64,000 nucleotides of DNA from Diabrotica undecimpunctata (lineage: Eukaryota > Arthropoda > Insecta > Coleoptera > Chrysomelidae). Under the pieces are notes generated by a model. That model was not told the DNA's origin. It searched no databases and saw nothing but the letters and a program-made list of their open reading frames with translations. This document shows positions 55,188 to 64,000 of this stretch, piece after piece; position 1 is the stretch's first letter; each line of letters starts with the position of its first letter. Location of the stretch: assembly GCF_040954645.1 (NCBI RefSeq), contig NC_092808.1:112694049-112758048 (forward strand), read 5' to 3'. A program made the position numbers and the translations under genes.

Positions 55188-56640
55188 TGTTATGATGTGT
55201 TGTTTGTTTGAATGATGAGCAATGAGTATTTTTTAATAATATAGGGTTTTTATCGCGGTTCTCAAAGAATTAGCTTGTAAGTACTTTTTTAAATTATCTT
55301 TATTATAACTATTATGAAACACACATATATATCTAACCTAGCCAATGTAAATTTAAAATAAACTATCTTTAAATTGATATTCTTATAAAACTAATTAAAT
55401 TCTATAGACAATGTAAAATTTAAACAAACTATCTTCAAAATTGAAATTGTTATGACACTAACTAAATTATATTAACAAAATTTTGTACCTTTCTTTCACT
55501 GAATGCCTAAATGAACTGTTTTCCACTATATAGATTCTAATCATCACTGAATGTCTTCATACTTCGGTTATCCTTGTTTTTGTGAAATTACTTTTTCCAA
55601 TTATCAGCTTCTACCAATTTAAGATATAGTTTTCTTCACCAGCATTTATACACCACCAAGCAAACCAGCAAACACCATTTATATTTATTCTTCTTTTCAA
55701 TATACCAATATCCAATTATTATAAGTTGATTTATACTAATCTCCAATCATAATATAATTTTAATTCCTTCCAATGTCCATCCAATATTCTTCTAATATAC
55801 TTTTATAATCTTCAATCATTATTTGTGTATAATTATAAATGTGCATTAAATATAGGCATAATTTTTAATCTTCATTTAACTCACTATATTAAACAATTTG
55901 ACTATTTGTAACTGATTCACTGACTCCAACTAACTTTCATATTTCTTACTAAACTTTTCTGACTGACTTCTTGAAAATTCTGAACAATTTACTTCACTAA
56001 CTAAATGTGTCTACTAACTTTCATAATAAACTGGCCTGACTTCTGACTAAAAACTGCCATCTTGAATCCAAATCACGGGTATTTATATCTTTTTGGATAT
56101 TCTAGAATCATCTGGTAAGAGATCATGTTCCAATTTGTTCTATTACTTCTATATAGATGTTCTCGAAAAAAATATCTGTTCGATCCACCGCCATAATCAT
56201 TATTTCGAGAATGTTCGACCGTAAACAATGGTCAAATTCTGCATTCTGGAGAATTCGTTCATTTTTTATTGATAATTTTGTTTACATTTAGGCTTTTCAG
56301 ATCAGAATATATAATTAAATTAGTAACTTAACATTCTAATTTAATAAACTACACATTTTAAACAACTATAACCCCACTTATATTCGTAAAATTCTTAAAA
56401 TGATACTTGGAATGGAGGGTATAGTGTGTTGCCTAGTCACATGGCTCACTTAAATATATGTACAAAATCATAACTACTAAAATGCAACTTTTTACAATTA
56501 TTATATGCTAATTTCTTAAAATGCCCTCACATAAATATATTTTTATTAAATTCTCTAGTATTTAACTTCTTAAAATAACCAAATACTTGTTATATCTAAA
56601 ATTATCTAGTATATAACTTATAAATTAATTTTTTTAAACA
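55188..56640 (-). mobile_element. solo LTR-like element, inverted copy 2
   Basis: Reverse-complement copy of 8454-9914, followable almost throughout by eye: the conserved words AGAACCGCGATAAAAACCC, the TATA-box region (near 56090) and TTCGAGAACATCTATATG are all present. The end at 55188 matches the CA end of copy 1. The other end loses similarity at about 56640, before the TGTGACAATTGG terminus of copy 1, so this copy is truncated or overwritten by roughly 25 bp. The two copies differ by many substitutions and small indels, so neither insertion is very recent. Confidence 0.75.
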
Positions 56641-56719
56641 ATATCATTTCAGTATATTATATATACTTAATACTGTATACTGCAAGCTAACTCTACTAAA
56701 TATTTAATATAAATATCTA

Positions 56720-57238
56720 CAGTCTGTCCCAAACCCTTCTTTCAGTGCGTCACTAATTTTGACTTCATATAGGATTTTAAGAATGTCGAGAATTATTGCA
56801 TGACATTTTAGTTAAATTTGACAGTTGCAGGATTGTAACCTCTCTTTTTCTAATTGAAAATTATTTAATCATTTTAATTTTAGTCTTTGTTCTTTCTCGA
56901 TATACTTCGGCATAATTACAATATTTTTATGACAATAAATACAAAATTAAATTTTCACTGTAAAATGTCAGATAATACTAACCTGGAATGACAATTATAA
57001 TTTTTTCAGTTGACATTGTACTGTCACATGCGCATCATTGATTGGTTATCTATTTAGCGTATTCTAAACTCCAACCAATTATACATCCGTAAGTAGAATT
57101 AGCGTTACGATAAATACTTTTCTAAGTTCTATGTATAATAATCACAGACTCACGTTTTTTTCTGTCACTTCTAGCTTAATGTGTTAGAGAGAATTCGATC
57201 AACTATGACGCACTGAAAGAAGGCTTTGGGACGAACTA
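56720..57238. mobile_element. mariner-type MITE, ~0.5 kb
   Basis: The left end CAGTCTGTCCCAAACC and the complement of the right end TAGTTCGTCCCAAAGC share about 35 bp including CCTTCTTTCAGTGCGTCA. TA lies next to both ends. Short TIRs, TA targets, about 520 bp and no gene fit a non-autonomous Tc1/mariner element. The boundary at the right is uncertain by a few bases. Confidence 0.7.
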
Positions 57239-58062
57239 TATAACTTTTTTAAGGTTTAGACGTCGGTAGCTTCCGAAAACATGTCTCTTTAAAACATTCG
57301 ATGAGTTATCCAAACGCTACAGTTTAGCACCAGGAATAACCAGGAATGCCAATAAAAACAAATATGATCAAATGGAGAATAATGGGCTGAGACGATGACA
57401 GAGATACACAAAATATGGAAAATCTTGTCACATCGAAAACTTTTCCCTACTATTGTAAAACTAAAGATTTGTGGCTTTCGAATAAAATTAAACCAACATT
57501 TTTCTGACTCGTCATTTGGAAAAAAATCATAAAATAAGCTCTATGAATATAGTAAAGTACAGTAGTGAAACTTACAGTTATACATATAATTTTAATAATA
57601 CACAATTTAAATAAGTAAAAATGCCAATTTTAACAATTTTAACATTTACCTCGTATAGTTAGATATGAATTATACAGATATAAAGTTATGACTTGTAAAT
57701 TCTGCAATATCAGTAATGATATCATGTAGGTAAGTGGCCGGTATGCACAGATGAAGGAATCAGATCAAGGCAGACTTGCTTTGGGTGTGGTATTTATTTG
57801 TCGCACTCACCGTAGTTTGCTGCAACTACCTTGTCTCGTTTAGATAGCAGGAAATACTTAGTAGGTACTTTCTTATTTATGAGTTGATTCTTTGGAATTG
57901 TTAATCTTATTAAATGTGTCTAGGCAAACTTATTCCTATCGAATTCTAAAACAGTAACATTTAACTCCTTAATTGTAGAACTTTTACCAAATTAACTTTG
58001 ATAACATCGATTTTAAAGGAATTTTACAAAGCGTGTATTATATTTATATCTTACCCAATATA
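57239..58062. other. no gene seen
   Basis: AT-rich spacer. No open frame or repeat of known identity; ends in the TA target of the next transposon. Confidence 0.4.
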
Positions 58063-58368
58063 CAGTGTGTAAAAGCCAAATGGAATAAATTCATTATTTA
58101 GGTTACTGTACATATTTATAAAAAATCTCGAAACACTTTAAATTTAAATTATAACTTGACATTCTTTAACGTGAAAATGCAACCCCTACCTTCAACCCCC
58201 TTAGAATGACAGGTACAACCCCCAATTTTTAAAATAGGAAGTATAAACTTGTGATATATCGTTTGAAAGGTCTTTTCATTCTCCATTCAAAAATGTGGTC
58301 GCTTTCAAGTTTATTAAGATTAATTAAGATAAAATAAATTAAAATCATGTGGTTACCGAAATTCGCTA
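58063..58368 (+). repeat. left terminal inverted repeat
   Basis: Pairs with 59733-60038. Differences seen by eye include TCTCGAAACACTTTAA against TCCCGAAACACGTCAA and a few single changes. Confidence 0.92.
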
Positions 58369-58439
58369 CAATACAATCAAAAACTAAAATGTAATGCAAA
58401 ACGTAATAAAATGTAGAACACAAAAAAGAACTATGAATG

Positions 58440-59523
58440 TTAATGAAGTAGATGTTCAAAATGTTCACCGCGAACGTCTTGGCAACATCCTAATCTCAAA
58501 TAAAACTGTCTTCTAACAATATTTAACATAACAGGCGTGATCGACCTAATCGCAAGCGTTATTCGTTCTTTTAAGTCATTTAAATCAGAAGGTTTCGTTT
58601 TGTACACATGGCTCTTCACATATCCCCATAAAAAGAAATCTAATAATGTAAGATCAGGTGATCGCGCTGGCCATTCAATCGATCCTCGCCTCCCTATCCA
58701 CCGATTGGGAAATATTGTATCGAGGTACTGCCGGACATTAAGTTGGTAATGTGGTGGTGCTCCATCCTGCTGAAACCATATCGTATTCGCTGGAACTTGA
58801 GGGTTTCCTGGATCAGGATATAAATTTGCCAACGTTGGAATGACATAATTTTGAAGTAGTACCAAATAATTGTTGCCATTCAAGTTGCCCTCAATAAAAA
58901 AGGGACCAATGATATTGTTTCCTACAATCCCTGCCCAAACATTAACCTTTTAAGGGTATTGAGTGTGTTCTTCTCTCATCCAGTGAGGATTTTCTGTGGC
59001 CCAGTAGCGGCAATTTTGCCGATTAGCATGACCGTTAAGTGAAAAAGTACACTCATCAGAAAACATAACGTCTTCTAATTGGATAATATTGTTATCCAAC
59101 ATGTCCATTATTTGCTCACAAAAAAAAGTTCTCCTATTAAAATCGTCTTCCATGAGCTCCTGAGTAGGTATCATCTTATAGGGATGCAATTTATTTTCTT
59201 TCAATATGTTTACTATCGATGTAGCCATTGAATGTAGTGGATGCCTGTCTACTCGATGTATGCGGATTTTCGTGAAACTCAAGTAACACATCTAATTTGA
59301 GTTCATCACTCAGTGTATTGGCAGCTGCTTTTTTTATCTGCCTTACATGACCAAACTCGCGAAACTGCTTCTCTATTTTACTTATTGTTCCTTGGGATAT
59401 AAGCAGTAAATTAGGAAATTTCTCATGAAATAGGCGAGTTACTTCCTGTTGTGTTCGGGTGTTATCTCCGTAACCAATCATTTGTAAAACTGTTATTTTA
59501 GGCATTTTCGTTAATCTAACCAT
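58440..59523 (-). pseudogene. mariner/IS630-type DDE transposase, two lesions
   Basis: About 360 codons. The start ATG at 59521-59523 opens MVRLTKMPKITVLQMIGYGD with a helix-turn-helix region (TQQEVTRLFHEKFPNL, ISQGTISKIEKQF). A frameshift near 59230 joins this to the second segment (MATSIVNILKENKLHPYK), which leads to the first catalytic Asp in VMFSDECTFSLNG and the WATENPHW block. One in-frame TAA at about 58947 interrupts before VNVWAGIVGNNIIG. The last segment holds the second Asp, IWFQQDGAPPHY, and the third acidic block WPARSPDLTLLDFFLWGYVK. It ends at 58440. All three catalytic acids are still visible. The FLWG type resembles the large DDE_3 families of insects rather than classical mariner. 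Confidence 0.9.
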
Positions 59524-59732
59524 TTTTCAGAATTGAATTTAACGAACTTTTTACTTAAATTAAAATACTGACAACTTAAATAAAACAATTTACTAATGCG
59601 TGTTAAAATAACGTTGCCACGGAAATTCTTTAAAGTTTTTTAATGGTTACCATCTAAAAACCACATTGCTATGGTTTTTGTTCACTTTCTCATTATCAAG
59701 ACCTAAACGGGAAATAAGTTTTGAGTATATTT

Positions 59733-60038
59733 TAGCGAATTTCGGTAACCACATGATTTTAATTTATTTTATCTTAATTAATCTTAATAAACTTGAAAGC
59801 GACAACACTTTTGAATGGAGAATGAAAAGACCTTTCAAACGATATATCACAAGCCTATACTTCCTATTTTAAAAATTGGGGGTTGTACCTGTCATTCTAA
59901 GGGGGTTGAAGGTAGGGGTTGGATTTTCAAGTTAAAGAATGTCAAGTTATAATTTAAATTTGACGTGTTTCGGGATTTTTTATAAATATGTACAGTAACC
60001 TAAATAATGAATTTATTCCATTTGGCTTTTACACACTG
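59733..60038 (-). repeat. right terminal inverted repeat
   Basis: Pairs with 58063-58368; ends GGCTTTTACACACTG followed by TA. Confidence 0.92.
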
Positions 60039-60040
60039 TA

Positions 60041-60414
60041 TAAATATAACTAGCTGACTCGACCACGATTTGCTGTTTCTTAGTTATTATACGACTAATA
60101 ATATTGTTCATTTTATTAACAGAGTAAAGTGAATATCATGAAATTCATACCTAAGAGCTGTAAGAGGTTAGCATCAAAAAATAAAATTAATGATATATTT
60201 TCATTTTTAAGTTTATATATAAAATTTGTTATTACCAACTTTTATATCAATTCAGTTCCATAAAGGAGGTATCAAAAGTTTGATTTTTTACTTCAAATAA
60301 TTATATTATTCTAAATTATACCTATTAATTAACATTTAATTAACCGCTAATTAGGTTACAATATTTTGCGGTAATTTGTTTTTTTCTTCTTTTTTCTAAT
60401 ATAAATAAATTTGA
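60041..60414. other. no gene seen
   Basis: AT-rich DNA, possibly the 3' untranslated end of the Helitron remnant. No CTRR end with preceding hairpin could be fixed. Confidence 0.35.
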
Positions 60415-61925
60415 TAGTTTACCAACCCGTGAGCATGCAACATATAATTGACCATGTGAGAAACATAGATTCTCTAAAACCAAGCTACAAACGGACATTG
60501 TCTGGCCTTAAGATTAGTTATTGGTCGTCGCAAATGCCAATCGAACAGGAAATCGAGCCTTTTGAATTTTAAAAGGGACGATTTCTCCTTCAAACTCTAT
60601 AGTTAAAATGATTGGTTCAATAACATTTTTAAAAATATTTTTAACTTTCAAAAATCTTTTCGGTAATAGGTGACCAAACGTGTGCCGGTACATGTTCTGG
60701 GTGTGTTTAAATTGCATAGCTGAATAGTTGGTGAACCAATTTTCAACTGGAGATTGTGTGGTGGCATCCCTGGTATATTTACTGCTTATTAGATCAGGAT
60801 TTAAAATATATCAGATCATCTGATAACAACTGTCGAATCTGGAAGCTATTTTCGTTATTATCAGCATTTGTCGCCGCCAAAATTGCGCGCTCACTGATTA
60901 TGATTTAGGTAATTATTCAGTATAGCATGTAAGACACTTACAATTAATTCATGTTTCGTCTCAACAAAGGTGCAGCAATTATCTGTAAGTTTTATGCATT
61001 GTATATGTGAATTCAGTGTTATTTTACCGTTTCCAATATCCAGCAAAAGTTTGAAAAATATTTGCGACGATAGATCATTTTGCACTTGAACTCTTATGTT
61101 AATGTTTAATCAAACAGTTTCGACATTTCGCCATAAAAACGATTGTTTTAAATATGCATTAATCTCATCCGCATATGTAAAGAGAGGAATAACCGGTAAT
61201 GTCTGTCGGAAGTCACCTGACAGTAGTAAGGCAGCACCACCGAATAGTTTGTCGTTGTTGTTTAAATCTTGAATGCTTCTAGATTTCAATCTATCTTCAA
61301 TCCCAGATAATAACTGAACTCGTTTGCATCAATGCAACCATTCCACTTCTTTTTTTAATGTTACACATTGCATTTGGTTTGCTAGCAATGTCTAATGGCA
61401 GCTTGAGTACTGCATGTGCTGTTCGCCCACCATATAACAATTTTCTGAATCACCAGTAATAAGTAATTTTAAAAGTTCTGGTGGTGTGGTAAGAGATGGA
61501 AACACAACTTTTTCTGATGCGAAACAGATGTCAAGTGCTCCATCGTGAAACTTCAATACCTGACAATACTGGCTAACTATGTCCATTGCACCAATAGCAA
61601 ATTTAAACTGATCAGAATAATTATTGTCTGGGGCATATTAATATACATGCAAAGGCGCGGTTGATTCGCTGTCTTTCTCGTTCTTGTAATCTGGATGTAG
61701 CTGTATACTGCTCACTTGCAGCTATGGTTCTTAATATATTCTGTCGTACACGTTAGCCATGATGTACATGAGTTTCTTGTGCACGGTTATCTTCTGACCT
61801 CATTCTCTGATCTTCATTTATTTCTGTAGTCTATTCACCGGATCTATTAGCCCTTGCAATTAGTTTACGTCTTGCAGCTTAGCTACGTGCATTTTAGAGG
61901 TTTACTTTTCTTTGTGACATTTTAC
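60415..61925 (-). pseudogene. Helitron helicase (Pif1-like) remnant
   Basis: Minus strand. From about 61925 comes a basic, Arg-rich lead (SQRKVNL, ARRKLIARANR, EDQRMRSEDNRAQETHVHHG), common near the N-terminus of insect Helitron proteins. After this the Rep endonuclease and most upstream parts are missing. A short piece SENCYMVGEQHMQYSSCH-like follows (61586-61392), then helicase blocks DKLFGGAALLLSGDFRQTLP (61255-61195), INAYLKQSFLWR-like, then NVKLLNLTLNMRVQMQNDLSS (about 61110-61050), LLDIGNGKITLNSHIQCIKL and ETKHELIVSVL. The end includes KARFPVRLAFATTNN (60565-60520) and, in another frame, a GQTMSV..LVLENLCFSHGQ and LYVACSRVGKLSNLF block (60510-60415). Many stops. Rolling-circle Rep motifs are absent. 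Confidence 0.85.
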
Positions 61926-62084
61926 AAAAAATGATAATTAATATGCTTTAAAACAATTAAAAAAATAATTGAATAAAATCAAGATAAGGACCAGAAATTC
62001 AAAGAAGAATAATAAAGGGCAAAAAGTAAAGGTAAAAAAAGCTGACTTTTCATTCGCTTATGTATTCCGCTCCAAAAACACACA

Positions 62085-62600
62085 CTGGACATCGAATATG
62101 GGGTCTACAAAACTATTATCAGGCTAATAGTATGTTATGGATGCGAGACATGGGTGATGACAGAAGACGCAAAACAAAAACTGGAAGTCTTCGAAAGAAA
62201 AGTCCAAGGAAGATATTTGGACCTATTAACGAAAACGGAGTATGGAGATCCAGGTATAACCATGAACTCTACCAACTGATCAACGAGGCACCGATCTCAA
62301 ATCTCGGAAAGTTCGATGGGCTGATCATGTAGTGAGAATTGAGACCAAAATTTCCCAGAAAAACCTAGATAGTAAAATGCAGGGCTCAAAACCAAAAGGA
62401 AGGCCACGAAAAAGGTGGGAAGATAAGGTTTGCACGTGGCAGCACACGTGCAAAATTTGCTAGACGTGAGAACCTGGAGAAGATCGGCGCGGGAGCGGCA
62501 AGATTGAGGCATAGTTTTAAGGAGGTCAAGGCTCGATTTGTTTGGGCTGTAGCGCCATTGGAGAGAGGGAAAATCAGGATAAATATAAAAATAAACTAAG
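62085..62600 (+). pseudogene. LINE C-terminal fragment
   Basis: Across frames: VYKTIIRLIVCYGCETWVMT, EDAKQKLEVFERKVQ, GPINENGVWRSRYNHELYQL, ISN..KFGRLI, KPKGRPRKRWEDKV and, near the end, LLDVRTWRRSARERQDWG with VLKEVKARFGL before a stop at about 62555. Same lineage as 17870-18260 (ERKV..R..GP..ENGVWR.RYN.ELY). A perfect 10 bp hairpin at 62429-62454 lies inside. Frame changes at two or more places; inactive. Confidence 0.8.
62429..62454. repeat. perfect 10 bp hairpin in LINE fragment
   Basis: TTTGCACGTG (62429-62438) pairs exactly with CACGTGCAAA (62445-62454) around a 6 bp loop GCAGCA. It replaces expected LINE coding sequence, suggesting a local inverted duplication. Confidence 0.85.
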
Positions 62601-63239
62601 TAAAATCCACCTGTTTTTGTATTTTATTCTATTTTATTGAATTTTATGACAATAAACTAACCTACCACCCTAAATTACCACTGAAAATAAACTTAAGTAA
62701 CATAAATAATACACAAAACTTAATTTAAATTTGCTTACTGCTATTAATAATATATAAAATAACACACGGCAGAATAAGAACAACAGAATAACAACAGCAG
62801 ATTAACTAAGTTAGTTACGTTTTGACAGACTAGAAGTACCTGTAAACCAGCAATTACTTACTACTAACACATGCAAAGTAAAACTGCGTGAAAAAAAATC
62901 AAAGGTTTAATGCTTATATTTTTGAAATTGTATAATCGTCTTTGTATAAGATTTGTATTTACAAATAGAAAAATTACTATTTACAAAATAGCTTTTGGAT
63001 CATCACCATTTGTTTGGTGTATGGTAAAGAAATTAATAAATAAAATAAAACTTTTGAAAACTAAATATCTAAATGTTATCTTCATAAATATTGGTAAATT
63101 AATATTCCAAGCCAGAACGTTAAGAAGAAATTACATCGATTTTTTTGCATTCTACTGTAATTAAAAAAAAAGAAGAAGTAAGAAAGTAAGAAAGAAAGTA
63201 AAAAATAATTACACATGACGACAAACCTGAAACCCAGAA
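62601..63239. other. no gene seen
   Basis: AT-rich; an AAGAAG/AAAG-rich run at 63165-63205 is simple sequence. The open frame 62910-63164 is low-complexity (Lys, Ile, Phe) and unassigned. Confidence 0.4.
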
Positions 63240-63525
63240 AACACAGTATACTTTTCCGAAGGTTCGAAGGTTTTTGATGCGCTTAATACGAATCTGAGCT
63301 CCAAGTTGCCGAGTTGGCTCTGGTTTCTGAGATATCCTAACCTAAAAGTGCAAAAGGCAATTGTACACATCCTTTACATTCGTACATTATATTTTGCAAT
63401 TCGCTATTTTTGCATTTTTAGCTTAGAATATCTCAAGAACCAGAGCCAATTTGTTAATTTGGTGATTAGATTTAGATTAAGCCGTCTAAAAACCTTCTGA
63501 AAAGTATATTCTGTTCTTTAGGTCC
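63240..63525. repeat. foldback-like palindrome, ~285 bp
   Basis: Bases from ACAGTATACTTTTCCGAAGG (about 63243) to GCAAAAGGCAATTG (63375) pair with the stretch ending AAGTATATTCTGTTCTTTAGG (63520). Shared words include TTGGCTCTGGTT, GAGATAT and AAAGTGCAAAA / AAAAATGCAAAA. The arms are about 125 bp and imperfect. No coding capacity. It may be a whole foldback MITE. Confidence 0.75.
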
Positions 63526-64000
63526 AAACATTGGACAAATTTTGTCAGTCTGTGTTATTTTTACCTACAGATTCCGTGGATTCCGTTAAGTGTTACGTAG
63601 CTCATTTATTTATTAGAGTTTTTAACCAGCAGTTCTGCTCCAAAACACATTTAATTGTCTGCAAACAGCTAAAAAAAGGAATGCTTTAACAGTTACAAGA
63701 TTGGCACAAGAAGAATTAGCCAACTTCTTTCTACCAAATCCCATTCAAGTTCTTGCCGTTCTTATCCGATGTTGCACCCTATGTGGCCAAAGTAGGACAA
63801 AATATTTAAATTCTATTAATAATTAGTTTATTATTCTTGTAAATACCTCTTCTGTATTCGATATTGCAGCGGTATTTTTTTAATATAGTAATATTACTAC
63901 TAAATTTACTTGTTTTATTTTAGAAAAAAATGTTGGCATATATTGATATATTTTTTGCATATTTTGGTAAAAATGCTTGCATATATCTGCACATTTTTTT
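63526..64000. other. no gene seen
   Basis: AT-rich window end. The word GCATATAT recurs near 63935-63990 within a stretch repeating TTTTGGCATATAT-like units, a possible short tandem pattern cut by the window edge. Confidence 0.4.

Larger units (their letters stand above)
58063..60038 (-). mobile_element. IS630-Tc1-mariner transposon with 306 bp TIRs
   Basis: A 1,976 bp element flanked by TA (58061-58062 and 60039-60040). Both ends begin CAGTGTGTAAAAGCC, and the inverted repeats run about 306 bp (58063-58368 and 59733-60038) with only a few differences. One transposase gene on the minus strand fills the space between. Long, well-matched TIRs and a gene with only two lesions make this the best preserved DNA transposon of the window. 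Confidence 0.93.

Noticed and set aside
8454..56640. The two LTR-like copies as ends of one 48 kb retroelement
   Set aside because: They are in opposite orientation and the DNA between holds unrelated elements in both orientations.

Overview
The window looks like an AT-rich insect nuclear genome segment. I infer a beetle, possibly a chrysomelid such as a corn rootworm, from the element mix and remembered repeat sequences; this is not demonstrated. I recognise no host gene, tRNA, rRNA or CRISPR array. Almost every recognisable coding stretch belongs to a transposable element, and nearly all are broken by stops, frameshifts or truncation.

Layout. 0-10 kb: a degraded piggyBac transposase (-), a foldback element with ~300 bp arms, a pogo/Tigger transposase split by ~1.2 kb of other DNA, and a ~1.46 kb solo-LTR-like element in a TA microsatellite. 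The split-in DNA carries ten tandem hairpins. 10-19 kb: a Crypton-type tyrosine recombinase flanked by palindromes, two remnants of a multicopy insect protein family (DUF7869-like), and several LINE scraps. 19-32.6 kb: a LINE with another LINE inserted in it (11 bp target duplication), a full-length piggyBac inserted at TTAA into a minus-strand LINE, a perfect 440 bp tandem duplication, and a third piggyBac remnant. 32.7-45.3 kb: a 5'-truncated LINE with an 11 bp target duplication, an I-clade LINE with RNase H, a non-autonomous hAT with an 8 bp target duplication, and a long-TIR element of unknown superfamily. 45.5-55.2 kb: LINE and mariner fragments, the youngest LINE (uninterrupted RT through its C-terminus), a Jockey fragment, a Penelope-like element with GIY-YIG endonuclease interrupted by a ~400 bp MITE, and an RTE-like endonuclease region. 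55.2-64 kb: an inverted second copy of the solo LTR, a mariner-type MITE, a nearly intact IS630-Tc1-mariner transposon with 306 bp TIRs, a Helitron helicase remnant, a LINE 3' end and a ~285 bp foldback.

The genes do not form a pathway. The window is a nested stack of mobile elements, and the insertion order can be read at several junctions. The most unusual feature is the hairpin array at 6267-7041. Ten copies with a 70-90 bp period show matched changes in both stem arms, including matched length changes, around a conserved GTAAGT-containing loop. It lies upstream of a short gag-like reading frame, so it may belong to the leader of an unrecognised retroelement.
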